Below are positions 12,341 through 25,710 of a DNA stretch of 64,000 nt, piece by piece. The stretch spans positions 1,364,001 to 1,428,000 of the forward strand of contig JAMPIT010000350.1 of the NCBI GenBank assembly GCA_026261815.1, read 5' to 3'. Each line of letters opens with the position of its first letter. Within the stretch, counting starts at the first letter, position 1. The notes beneath the pieces are model-generated. The model was given only the letters and a program-made list of their open reading frames with translations, did no database searches and had not been told where the DNA came from. The translations under genes were made by a program, and so were the position numbers. This stretch comes from Monarcha castaneiventris obscurior. Lineage: Eukaryota; Chordata; Aves; Passeriformes; Monarchidae.

Positions 12341-15300
12341 TCCTCGCATCCAAAAAGCTGAAATGCAAAGAAGTTTTTATTTATTGCCTCAGGTAAAAAA
12401 GTCTGTAGAAACAGATAAGTGATGACAAAGCTTTGATGTTAATAAACCCAAATGGAAGTAAAAATCAAAGTGTGTAAATGGCTAGGTTATAAAAAGAAAG
12501 ATGACAGAGTTATACCCTGTAATTAGGTGTAATTTGTGCTTTTGGCACAGCTATTTGTCCTGCATGAATGAGAGGTTGTCTTATGTTTTCTTGTCCCTGT
12601 ATAATAGAATTGCAGTATGGGCACATCCCACTTAAAACCTCCCTCGGATTTTTTTTTAATAAGTATTTGAAAGCACTGTACATACTGATCCCCTTCTGGG
12701 AGCACTATGGCCAGTTTGCCTTTCTTAGTACTTGAAAATAATCATAAGCTGAGTGTTTATAAAACACTTCCAGCTAGAAACCAAAAAATTATTTTAGAAA
12801 AAAAATGCAACCAAATGACAACATTAATTTCTACCTTGAGTATGAATCATGGACTTGTGTTGTACAAGTAAATTACATCAAAACTAGAAAATAATCCAAT
12901 TAAATTATTTAATGAGTTATTCTGTTTAGCAGCTGGTTGTCTCATCCATATTTTAAACTGTTGTAGAACAGATTGCTATTAATTAAATAATTTAATTTAA
13001 TTGATTCCTGTCTTTGTTTTGTGATATCTCTACACGAGACATCAGATTTTCAGTGCTGAAACCTCTTTCACAGCCATCTCTTGCTGCCATGTACTCTGAA
13101 AATGTAGAAGAAATCTTTTCTTTGACTATGTTGCAAAGAAACAGAAAATGTCTTGATTCAGGGAGAAAACAACAGATTTTACTAAAGGCTATATTTCTGT
13201 ACACGTATCAGTTTTTAAACCTTCCAGTTTAGAAATAATTACTGTATTTTTAGACATGCTACATTCTCTGTGTCTTTCTGAAGTTACTGTGAGGTTTGAT
13301 ACTGATGTGTGGTTTTGATCTCTGCTGTGAAGTTCACAGCTCTCATTTGATGGGATGTGAAATACCCTCGCAGAGCACCTTTCCCTGAGCTGCACTACAT
13401 GACTAATGTTGTAAGTCCGTGAAATGCAGTGCAAGAACTGGCTGCTCCTGCACTGCAAAGCCACCTGGTGAAGCTTGTAGTTCTCTTATACATAAAAATG
13501 AAACAAAATGAGAAAAATTAGTATGATTCATTTTCATCTTGACCTAAATATATATTTTCTTCGTTTATCTTGTCTCCTTTTTTAATTTGAAATTTGAGTC
13601 TGACGTTCAGAAGTTCTCAAATTATTTCTGTAAATGCTGCAGCGTGGTGCCATGGCAGTGTTTGCTGGTTGTGTGAGGTGGCCCTCTGCCTCTTGTGCGT
13701 ATCCTTCTGAATTCTGAAGGGGCATTTGCTTGTCCTGCAGGGCAGAAATCTCTCCCTTTTTTTTCTAATTGTCTTTCCAGTTCATGAAGTCTTTTTCATT
13801 AATTCTGCCCTCAAGGACAAACTCCCTGGTGGGGAAGAGGGCTCTCTGATGATTCAGACATTTCCTTTCTGTTTGGGCTGGCGGGGCTGTAAATTCCTTT
13901 TCTGGGGGTCTGTGCTCAATTCAAGGCTGAGGGATTCCCTCTTCCCACTCCAGTGTTACTCCTGACCTTTTACATGCCTCTCTTCCTACTGATGTCATGC
14001 CTTGCTCTAGAACTGCTACAGCTATATTGGGGAAAAGGATTTGGCAAGTCTGTACTTTTCTTCTGCTATTAAAGGAATAATCTTATTGTTATAAAACCAG
14101 TTATGTAAGTGTTTCATTTTAGAGGTCACATTTTGGTACGCTAAAAAGGTTGGCTAAAATTTCTGAACGCCTACATGGGATATTATTTCAATAAAATCTA
14201 GAAAGTGCAAATCCTCAAAGAGCGTTTCAACTTCTGCCCATGCTGCCAATACTTTAAAATACCTTCAGAAGATTTAAGTGAAAAGTCATAGTATAGGAAT
14301 AAGATGCTACTGAAGTAACTTCATCTTTTCTGTCAAGAAGTGCAATTCAGTAGAATTTCAAACTCCTGTGGGCTGTGATGAGAGCAGAACTTCTGATAGA
14401 AATTGAGTAACAGTCCTGTGATTTAGTAGTTATAAAAGTAGATGCCTGTAGACAGGTTTTAAAGTATTTTTTCCAGCATTATAGGATTTCTGCAGCCTTA
14501 AAACTTCAGGAAAAATTTAGAAAACCTTGCATACCATGTATGTTCAACAAGTGCCAATGGTACACATTTTTCTACCTTACCTGCAAAACCATTTTGTCTC
14601 TTAAATATGTGCTGATCATTATTTGGTTTTTGTTTTCAAGTAAACGTGATATTATTAGTGACACATGAATGAATATTTCTCTTACAGTCTCAGAAGTGAG
14701 GAAATGCTGATCTCTGGGAGGGTTCTATAAGTGTGGTTCATGCTGATCAAGTACTTAAAGACTTTCTGTTTCCCTCCTTTCCACATCATTGAGATCCATC
14801 TTTTAAGCTGCATTTTCTAACTGCAGTGGAATGAAAAGATGTGACCTGTACTTCTCTCATAAGGCAAGTGGTAGAGCCATGCTCCAAATGGCTCAGTGCA
14901 TTGTTTTTTCCCCAGCTAACATTGCCAGTTAAGCTCTCCTGAATGGACTTATTTAAATCTGTTTCTTGGGCCCAGATATCTGCTCAAAATCACTGCTATT
15001 CTTGAAGTGCTGGCACTTGCTGAAAATTACCGCAATTTCAGTCCCACTGGCACTTTTCGCTCCTAACCAGATGACAACTCATGTTTTCTTAAGCCCACAG
15101 TCTGTAGCCATAAAATTTATAACCTTGCTTAAGGTCAGTATTTCTCTCTGTGTTTCTGATGCTTATTTTCATTCCTCTTTTTCTTACCGTTTCCCCTCAG
15201 TTAATTATAAACTTATTTCACAACTCTCAATGTTCCGGATCTGTCAAAATGGAGGTTCTTGCTCTCTCTAGACTATTCTAAGCCAGGTTCAGTTTTCACC

Positions 15301-18300
15301 TGAACCATCTCCCACACCACCCAACAGAGGTGGGAATATGAGGCAGACAGTACCTGGACCTCCTCTGGGGCTGAGCAAAGCTGTGACCCTTCCAGTTGTG
15401 CCGGCTGCCACCTTTGTGCCAAGGTGGAGTGGTTTGCAGACAGACGTGCACAGTGTGGCTTCCTAGCCAGACACCATACCTCTGCAATTCTTCAGCTCAG
15501 ACTCAGCAAGGAGAGCTTTGGAGGAATGGTTAATAATTGATTTGGGACTTCCAAATAGTCTTGCTGTAGAGAATTTGATTTGCCTGTCATTTCCCTGAAA
15601 TCATTATGTTGTGGGGAAAAAAATCTGAAAACTCTTTTTTCTCAGTTTTTAGTGTGAGGTGAGTGAGCCTGTGGAATTTCTTTTTAATTCCAGTATGTAA
15701 ACCAGAATTTTTTCTTGGTTTTGAGTGGAGCCATTTCAAATTAAAGCATAGTTAATTCTGAATAAAGAGCGTGGAGTAGAAACTGAGAAGTATACTTTAA
15801 TAAGATTTCCAGTGTTTGGAAAAAATGCTGCCCTGTACGTCTGAAGTGTTTGACAGCTATGAAATTTTTGTATGGTTTCTTCCTAAATTGGTTTATATAC
15901 AGTATGATAGTAATGTACTCTATTAAAACTGATTATTTCCATTGTCCTCTGACTCTGTTGAGGTGCTGCTGCTTGTTAATAGCTGGGAAGATGCCTTGAG
16001 GTAAAGGAAGAATTGGAATTCCTGTGTGCAGAATTGTAGCTTTGCTTAGAGACTTAATTTTCATTTTTAGTAATTGTAGCACTAATCTAGATGTGTGGTT
16101 ACAAAGATTTTTTTTATAATGATTGGAAGAAGTGTATGTAGACTAGAACTACAACAATGCAATAAATTATCATTTTTCCAAATATTTAACTGCAATTACA
16201 TTAGATCTGTAGATAGGAGAAATTTTCTTTCTACTTGATCTCTCTCTTGGAGCCTATACCGGTTTTGGAGTTCTTTGCCTCTTTTTGTTGGTGTAGTTTT
16301 TTGAGTCATTCATTTGATGGATGTCAAAGCCCTGTGTTTGTTTAAAGTGTAGTAACATCTTTATTTGAGATGAGGATGTTTTCCTCTGGAAATGACAGAA
16401 GACGTATTTGTGTTCTCTAAAGCACTTTTGCTTCAAATAATGACTTTTGTTCTGACTGGTACTTTGCGTATGGTTAGGCCAGTGGCTGCAATTATAGTAA
16501 ATCAGTTTCCTCCAAAAGATAATGATTGCTCTAAATCAGACCTGCTTAGAATATCATATCAGTTAGATGAAGACTGCTGCAGTCCCTGTACCAGTGGAAG
16601 GCACGAAGTTACTCTTTGTCAGGGAAGCCTTAATTGTTTTAGGCCCAAGAGCAGAAGGTGTGTACTCAGGAGACAAGCAGGAGCTGAAGAAGTGTGGTTG
16701 ACTTACCATTTGTGAGTCAGTAGTAACCTACTTCTGTTGCTTCAGATAGTTGTGGATTTGATGAATAAAATTAAATGTTTATTAATTAAACTCAAATTCT
16801 GTGCTTTTTCTTTTTACTGTATTTTCTCTAAGTATACGTGTGTATTTGCATTACAGATGAAATAGTAGAGAAAGTTCAGTAAAAGTTGATTTGAATAAGG
16901 ATCCAATTGATCCCCATAAAGGTTCTAGGTATGAAGTTTTACAGTTGATATATAGTTTGGTTTTTCTTGAGTGTATTGATTTTTAAAAAATCAAAATACT
17001 TGTTCTGGAGCAGATAAATTGAAACTATCTAGCAGATACAATGGAGAATGTGGAGGATTTTTCTAAAATGTGTTGCAGTTTAAATTTTTTAAATAAAATT
17101 AAAGATTTGAAATGAAATTGTGCAAAACCACAATGTGATTTATTTCAGAACATTCATATGCTGAAGTGTTAGAGTACTATATAGACAATCCAGCAAAATA
17201 AACTTAAATATGTGTACATCTATGTGTATATATGTTCATGCTTTCACATTGGAACCTGCTGAGGAAAAAGACAGGAAACTTCCCATTGCCATTGTGCATT
17301 GTCCCAGTAACATGCATGCCATGGGGAAAACACGTAACTAATTATGGATACATTGGTTGTCTTACCTCCTCTGTCTCTGCCTTTCCTGTTGAGATCATTT
17401 AGAAAAGGGTTAGGTTTTCTTTTTTAAATTTAAATCCTGTCCCGTTCCAGAAGCATTAACTTTTGTATGAAAATGGTACTGTTATTTTTCCAGTAGGTTC
17501 TAACTTGGCTTTTTCATGCTTTGATGTCAGTGTTCGGTTTCCAGACTGTGACCCTAGATGCTGTAAAAACAGACTGATAATAGTCTTTTCAGTCTTTTAT
17601 TTGTTTTGGTTATGAGAAATTTTTTCATTGTTTCAGAAGGAAAGCACCTCTGTTCCTCTCTGTCATTTCAACTATTCTGTAATTCCTTTATTTACATTTT
17701 ACAGTGTCTTTGGATAGAATCCTGGTGAATTCCTATGACATTTTTACATCTGGGCTTATGATATTTAGGTCTTTTTAAAATCAGCTTTCAGAATTCTCGT
17801 TTTTCTCAGTTGCTTCTATCTGCAAGTTTTAAATGGGCTGTAAGTATTCTGTTCTGTTTTTTAAAACAATAACAAATTTGTCCCTTTAAATGGAAGTGAG
17901 AACAGCATTATATAATTGCTGGGTTTTTTTAGCTCAAATTCTTGGAGTGTACTGCAAATAAAATCCTAGCTTTTCTGTGCCCATTGAAAGCATCAAGCAA
18001 AACATAATGACCTTGGTGATTTCTGACAAACAAACGAGGGTTACTTATGACAAGCCAGCATTGTTGAATTAGAAGCTATATTCCAAGGCTGCTTGTAAGT
18101 CTTCACAAATCCTATCACAATGGAAGCCATGCAGTAACAAAAATATTGTGAAACAAATGCCTCCTGGGTGGCTAATTATTGGCATTCTTTTTTCCTCAAA
18201 GGGAAGCTCTGTATCTTCCCTGTAAAATGCTGTCTGACTCGACAGCGAGAATGTTTTGGGGTGGGGAGCTGAAATCTCTTCAGTAGTTTATTCGTGGGGG

Positions 18301-20006
18301 TTTTCTTATTTATGCTTTTATTGTATTTTTAGAAAATAGTTCTTAAAAGGAGCTTCATTAAATCCTTACTGTCATGAAAAACTGTTAATACCTTGGCTTT
18401 CTTTCTCTATTACAAATATCATGTAAACAGTTATTGCATTGTTTGTGCCATTTCGTGGTTGTTGTTCCAGTTTGAAGTAAATGTTGAATTCAAAAGAACA
18501 GTTAATACACATTCCTAATTTCACATACTTTGTTTAGATGAACTCATGGAGTAAGAGGACTTTTCAATTTATTATGCTTTCTTTTTAAGTGAATGCCAAA
18601 GCTTTTCTTCTGATTTGAAGTAGAACTTGTGATCATATTACTGTTTCTCATGTCCTATTTATTTCCTTTCTGTGAGCATTCCTGTATCATCTTGATTATT
18701 AAAAGCTTTAGATATCGTAATGCTGATTAGAAATTTACAATAGTGTAATTGCATTCTTCTCGCCGTGGAAAAGTGGCAGTTCTTAGAGAAGGAAGGAATA
18801 AAAGTCCAATTTATGCCTTCCTATGTCTGCCTGTAGGTGGTTCATATTATAGAAGCTTTTCCATGGTCATGAAAAATGACAACCTTAAAGTTGAGAAAAA
18901 AATTAGAAACATAGAAAATAAACTCTCTCTAGGAACTGTAAATCTGAAGGAAGTAAAGTAAGTTTCCCCAAACGATGCTTTTACATTGGCCATGCAAGTC
19001 ACTAGATCCTTTCTCACTCAGTTACTTCTAATAGGTCGTTGCTAATGTTCCATTAACTTCAGCTCTTTACAGAATCTGGGGAAAGATCACTGTAAATGTG
19101 AACAATAACGACCTCTCGTGATACCTTGATGGCCTGACTTTCTATGTTTGGCTTTCTTCGCTTGTGTTGTGCTTCCTTAGGAGATTAGAAATTCATTATC
19201 ATGCATCTGTTCTTCCTTCTTTGTGGAAGCTGTCAGTCCAATATTTGGATTAAGGTTATGACTTGGAGGAAGAGATTATTTATTGTTAGGGAGGAGGGAA
19301 TCTATTCTCTTCTGACCCTGCTGCAAAAAGCTTTTCTTACAGCATTTTCCTGTCGTGATTTTTCAACCCCACTGGAGAACTAAAACAAAAAAACAGTGAT
19401 CCAACGTTTCTGACATTAGAGATAGGAAGTCTGTCTGCATTACACATAGCTTTGGTACATTTCTGGGCATTCAGGGAGCTTTTCATTATGTTACTTTTCT
19501 TAGTCCTAGGATAGTGAAGGATAGAAGTGTTTTACTGCGTGGTTAACAAGTGTTTTTCTTGTTCCAGGAATGTGCAATATGTGTCGTAAATCTGATAAAA
19601 TAAAAAAAAAGAAAAAGCCATCAAGTGTTTTATAAGAAAAGCTTGGTGACACAAGTGTGATCACATCATTGGCTTGTTCAAAACTGCATCAGAGGAAGAG
19701 GATTTAGTTGTAACTTCGCAGAGTAGAACAGCTCGCCTCATCAGCAGAAAACTGTCATAGAGTGACAAAAACCAATGGCCTGCTGCTGTGAAAAATCTTG
19801 CAACTTCTTACTTACATATTTTTGACATTAATGAGAAACAGGTTTATAATTCATAATGGTAATTCATTAGTGTAATTTTAGAATATGTAAGTAAAAACCC
19901 TTAATTCAAATAGTGACTTTAAATATTTATTTAAAAATCCACAGTCAGTTTACCATGTGTTCATTTTTTAAGAATATTAGGTTTATTTTTCTCCCTTCCC
20001 TTAATA

Positions 20007-20046
20007 GTATGTACCTATGTGTATGTATGTGTATATATATATATAT
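20007..20046. repeat. TG/TA microsatellite
   Basis: A short compound tract of GTAT/GTGTAT units runs into a (TA)n stretch. It is a simple tandem repeat with likely length polymorphism and no coding role. Confidence 0.85.
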
Positions 20047-23000
20047 TTTTAAATGAAAACATTGCTGCTTGTCCAAGTGTGTGTTATAGCTAAGACTAGT
20101 GCTTAGTAGTCTCAGAGCACTACTTCAAAATCAGCCAGGCTTGTAATTTTTTTATACATTAATAAAAATTAAATTGGTTCTCTGATCCATAATCAGAATA
20201 AATCCACTGACTTCATCTGAGTTTTTTGATTTATGCTAGCTTCACCTGGTTTACAAAAGAGAAGAAGTAGCAGAGACTAGCTAGCAAAAAATGGGAGAAG
20301 GCAGATGGGACAAAATTTAAATGTTCTCCAGCCACTTTGAAGATCAACTATTAAAAAGCAGAAAGCTGAACCAGGAAACATGCTCTAACTTTGGAATGCA
20401 GAATACGGGGAAAATGCAAAAATGGCCTAGGAATTTTTCTGTGCTATGTCATTGAGAGAGACCAATCTGTGTGTATACACAGCACATCATTTTTGTACTT
20501 TATGTTCAAATGTGGTAAAACAACTTAGCCAAGAAAGCATGCTAAAAGGCTTTTTTGCAAAGGAGATCTTCAAATTATGTTTAATCCCTGTCTGCTTAAG
20601 TTCTGGTTAAACTAAGTGAGCATAAGTGTGTCTGCAGGGCTGAGCACAGACTTAAGTGTTTTATCAAACAGAAAGAGACTTAAACAAGTTTTGCATGTGT
20701 TTAATTGTTCTAATCTGCCATGATCTACTGAGTACCTATATTCCTGAGTCTAGTAAACACCAGCCTGTTAGGTTGGAGATGCAGGGTGAAAGGTGTTTGG
20801 CTTTAAGTTCTTATGTTCTCTTCACATTCTGTAGCAATAGGTTGCCTTTGCAGTATTAAAAAGCAGAAATGGAAAGCTGGCGAAGTGTGTGGTATTCCTA
20901 TAAACTGCTGCCCTCAAGACTTCTCAACTGAAATGTCATTATCAAACATCAGTATTTACAGAGCTAAGTACAAAATAAGTTAATGAGTGAAAACAGAAGA
21001 ACTTAAAATCCCTTTTCAGCCTCTTTGGCATTTAAATACTTTTCTAAAATTTAGGGAGCTGTGATTGCACACAAGCATTAGAGTAGTTGGTGAAGCTCGA
21101 TGTAAGCAAACAGTCCTGCTAAATTGCTTGGAAAAATGGGGTGAAGGGCTGGCATGGAGTTGGGAGCACATTCAGAAGAAACTTGAAAAACGGTAGTAAT
21201 TTGATATGTAATCATACTATCCCTTTAAATATTAAAGTGATAAAATGATACCCTGTATTGAATGTTCCCACTCTCTCTTTATCTGTGTGTGTAGATGTAC
21301 GTACATAAAGTGCAGTACCCACACAGCAGAGTGTGTTTGTGTACACGCACATGTACATATGAACATCCCAAACTGGGTATGTGGGGCTTTTCTTCCAGTA
21401 GTTAAAATTTACCCATTTCATCTCCTCCTTCTCCTCCCACCCTTCTCCCCCCAATATTTTCTTGCTTCCATATTTCCAAGTGAAATGTATCTGGTCCAAG
21501 AAAGGACTGTATCAAAACCAGTGATGATGCCTTTGCAGAAGTAACATAGCTGTCAAAAGTATTAATAATTTGATTAATACATTGGTTATTCATTTGCTTT
21601 TGACCTCTAAAAGTAAGAAATCGTGGTTATCCTGAAGAAGGATTTCTTATTATTTTTAATGGTAACAATTCTCAGACTAAATAGGCACAAAAGTTGAGTT
21701 AGGAGCAAGACATTTAGAATATTTTATTTAGAAGTAACTGATTCAAGTGGATAGCTATTGTGAAATGTAGTAATTTTGCTGCCACCCACTCCTGCTTGTA
21801 GCTGCTGTTGATCAAAATTTTTAACAAATTTCCCAGCTTCTGCTGCTGCTTTTAACCAAGGTAATAGCTTCTGTTAAGCTGTAATTGGACTCTCCCTGCA
21901 TCTCCCCTTGCAACATTTTGAATTCTGTTAAACTTTATTAAACTTGTGACACCCTGTGGCAGTGGTGAGCCATTGCATATTATGTACACTGCAAAAGAGG
22001 TATTCTGGACACCCTTTTGTGGTCTAGCCTTCCCTTGTCAAAACTAGTGACTGCAGATGCAGATGACTCTTGGTCTCCCAGAACAGACACTCCCCTCAGA
22101 GGCAGGAGTAGAAGTCATGCTTATTTGCAGCATACTGCATTTTACAAATGGATTTATTTGCTGCACTAAGCAGACACACTGTGTTTTGACAGATTTAGTT
22201 TGAAACTGCCTCTTTATCATTGATGTTTCTGAAACAGCCATATGTCTGTGTGCACAGCAGCAGTCCAAGAAACCTCAATGAGAACAGCAAGGGCAGGCAA
22301 ATATTTCTGAAAGGCATGATCTTCACTGAGCTTTGTTTTGTCATAAACCCCCAAAGTTATTTCAAAAAGCCCCTGGTTTAGCAATATGTGTTGTATTATC
22401 AACTAATTGAGTAAGGTAGCTAAGACAGGCAGTGTTACATGGACTTTCAGTCCATTATATTTACAATGCTCTTTAGGGATTTGTGAAGGAGATGGTCACA
22501 ACCACTTAGGTTGTGTATTGGCAGACAGCAGAGATTGGGTGCTTGTGAAAAACTCAACACATCCGGAAATATTCGCCATAATGTCTGAACCTCTCCCCTG
22601 TAAAAAAATGTTTGCCTCCCTAAACTGTGTTTTGCTGAAGCAAATTAGTTTGTGAAAGTGCTGTATTATCATCTGCTAGTAACAGTTCATTGGTGATTGA
22701 ATGGTTTTGCTTTATATCCCTCCCAGCAGAAAAGGCAGTGGGATGTGGTTTAGTGACTTCATGGTTATACTCTGGCGTTCTGATACAATGTGGTAAAGTA
22801 CCTGGCATTTTTTGCAGATAAATATTTAGCTCTCACAGAGGACAGATAACTCATGACATTTGTGTCTGCATGCACACAGGTACTTATTTACACGTATATG
22901 CCGACTTTTAAGTATTGCTGCAACAGCTGTGCCCTGACACTTCTATGGGGCATCATTAAAATTAATGGACTTCTGAAGACACAGATGCTTACAGCTTCCA

Positions 23001-23530
23001 GGTAGCTCCAGTGGCTTTGCTGGTAGATAAAATTACTCAACCTTTCTCTTTACAAGCCTGTTTCCAGTTGTTCACAAGTATAAAAATATAACTGCTCACT
23101 CTGAAATTCCTTAGCTGGGTTTTTCTGAAACTCTTCAGTGAAGGTATGGAAGGTATGGGCACCTTAGAGTCATATCAACTGCATCTTACATTTAAGAAGG
23201 AAGGCTAAGTTATGACTGAACTAGTAGTTGTAACTAAGGCAGTTTCCTACGTCTGTGATTTTGAGGCCGTAATGTTCAACACAGCATTTATACTACAGTA
23301 CAAAATGTAGTAAGTAGAAATATGAGTAATCAAGATACTAGAAATTGAGGGCAAAGCTTGAATTAACTCTGGTAGGTGGTTGGGTTGTTTTTTTTTTAAA
23401 AATCACAGAAGAGTTGAGAAGATGACACTTGACAAAACATTTAGCACAATTCCCAATCTTGTTGTTTTTCACCCTGAATGTAGATTGATTTCTTTATTCT
23501 TAGGATTACTTTCCTCTCATGAGCAGAGGA

Positions 23531-23560
23531 GAGCACATTCTGTGCTCACTCGTGAGCACA
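23531..23560. repeat. Alternating short inverted repeats
   Basis: The sequence holds GAGCACA, then TGTGCTCAC, then GTGAGCACA. The central arm can pair with either neighbour: 7 bp with the left (3-base loop) or 9 bp with the right (2-base spacer). The arrangement is visible directly, and no function is known. Confidence 0.7.
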
Positions 23561-25309
23561 CTCTATGCCAGGGATATAGATTCTTCATTACAGCAGTGTT
23601 TTTGTCTTACATGTTAACACAACTGACAATCAGTTTTTCTGTTGACAAGTACACATCTATGGGAGGAGGATTTTACTGTTTTTATCACTAAATATTATTT
23701 TGACTGTGATTGTAAGTACTTATAGGTGCATTAGGCGATGGTATAGCTGTGTTCTGTCGACATTTTCATTTTTGTACTGCAGGAAGTTACTGTGCGATAT
23801 CTGTATCCTCTTGGAAGAGAAGATCTTTTCCTGCTGGGAGTATTTTTTTTGGGCAAATCTTATCCTTAGGCTGATTAGGGTGTGATGAGTGGCTCTGCTT
23901 AGAGCAGAAGTGCTAAAGTTGCTGGTTTTATGTAGTTAAGAATGTTGGGCTATGGACTCTTTGCTTGTGCTAGCAAGGTGATGTATTTTGCATGTCTGTT
24001 GCAGTACCTTGGGAGCTTACCTTAGAGCAGGACTGTATCAAGGGATGGTTTGGTGAAGGGAGGAGGTTGCTCTCTTTGTAGTAGAAATCAATGAGGAATT
24101 TTGTAGATTTGATTCAGATGATGGAGAGAATAATTTTGTTTGTCTGGTTCCAGTGTAATTTTGCCACTGCAGTTACCTAGAAAGTAATTCTTGAGGTGGT
24201 CCATCAAGAAATGGTGTTCTGCTCCAGTTTTGAAGAAAGTTAGTTGTTTATGCTTGGACTCCTGATTTCTGTGCCTTAGAGTGTGTCAAAACTGGCTTTG
24301 ACAGATTTGATTATAGAAGAGCAGAACTGCTTGGTAGTAAGTCTTAGGTGATTCCCATCCATGAATTGCACTCATGTATTAGTGCAGTGAAAAACATAAA
24401 ATAGCTCTTATTTTCTGAACCTTTCTGGAGGTAAGCTGTGTGGCAGTTCATTTTGTTAAAATCTGAAATAAGAAAGCAAAAACTATTAATAAGCTGCAAT
24501 GCATTTTCCATTGGCACATACTGTATTCTTGTTTGAAATATCTTTAGCATAATTCCTTTCTTGATAACTTAAGGATCTACCTTTTGTTTCTGCTCTATTC
24601 AGGGAAGACTGGGCTAAGATGCAAGCCATTTTATACTTCTTGGATTGCTTTCCAATTATTCAGTATTTAAAAAAAAATTACAGGCACTGATTCTGCTACC
24701 ATAGTTTCAGCCATGAAGTAATTTCTAATAAACATATAAATACTGATAAGCTCAGAACAGGTGAACATTGTTAACTGGTATTCTACTTTTTTCATCTATC
24801 AAATTGGATTTGTGCTTATGGTTTTAAACTAAGTTTTTTGATTTTTTGTTAAAATCATTTTGTAAATAGCTGATAGAGTTGAGTTTTTCTGAAGCTTTTT
24901 GTGAGTGTCTAAAGATTAATAATCACAGCCTTTTTTAAAACGGCTAGCTGGCTTATTTCTAGCATGGTTTCTTTTGCAGATGGCTTTTGAAAGCTCTCTG
25001 TATTTAAAACCTTAGCATGGATTTAGAATGGCTTTGAAATATTTTTCAAGGTGGCAGGATAGAAAGAGTGTGACTTGACTACTTAATCTCTAGCTGGGGC
25101 CAAGGGTTCCTTTTACATAATCCCATCATTCTTACACTATGTTAATGCAATAGAGTAAGTGACCAATGGTTGCAAAAAAAATTTATGATTAACCAATCCC
25201 TCATAAATTGGACTGTAGTATACAAGAAGTTGTTTTTGAAGAGCTTTGTTATTGGTAAATTTAAATGTGCTTGTTTTTTTAGGTTTTTTTTAATTATTAT
25301 TTCCTTTTT

Positions 25310-25710
25310 AGGGTACAGATGACAATTAGCCTAACATTGTATTAAAAGTGATATAAATAAATAGCGTTCATGTTCCTTCCACTGTTTTTTGCAACCCGGT
25401 GGCTGAAACCGAACCATCAACATACTGTGAAATCACAATAAATAGTACTTTAAATAGCGTGTTGCATCTGCTATTCCAACATAAGCAAAAAAAGGACTAT
25501 TTTCTAGTGTAATTGTAACTGCAAGCCGAAATGTAAAATATTTCCCTTTACAGATTGGTATGTTTAGTCGTGCATTGCAGTTTTTAGTTTAGTTTTAGAC
25601 AAAAGTCTGCAATGCACTTTTCGCTGTACTTGAGTCACAACTAACTTTAATAAAGGTTTGTTTTACCGGATCATTTCTGTGAATCTAAGTCACGATCAAT
25701 ATGCTGAAAA
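25310..25710. promoter_or_regulatory. Candidate conserved non-coding element with internal stem-loop
   Basis: In an AT-rich setting, this 400-bp block keeps about a dozen CpG dinucleotides spread along it (near 25363, 25397, 25409, 25458, 25527, 25569, 25622, 25668 and 25693). It lacks long homopolymers and repeat signatures. It contains a stem-loop: 25570-25580 pairs perfectly over 11 bp with 25607-25617. A 2-base bulge follows, then four more A-T pairs, with a loop of about 16 bases. CpG retention without an island suggests constraint, as in ultraconserved elements or enhancers. No open frame of note crosses it, so a protein exon is unlikely. An unrecognised old repeat is the main alternative. 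Confidence 0.33.

Larger units (their letters stand above)
11441..25309. other. Long unannotated intron-like stretch
   Basis: Nearly 14 kb with no supportable exon. It contains a candidate conserved non-coding block (12010-12340), another TAAT-rich patch near 12840-13010, a TG/TA microsatellite (20007-20046) and an alternating inverted repeat (23531-23560). The GC-richer patch 15290-15490 is not recognised. Frames such as 13014-13232, 14966-15271, 16392-16715 and the opposite-strand pairs near 21212-21593 have no known domain and are read as chance openings. Confidence 0.4.

Noticed and set aside
16392..16715. 107-codon plus frame with a Cys-rich middle
   Set aside because: No family recognised, and the cysteine spacing matches no motif I know. 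No flanking splice sites that make sense.
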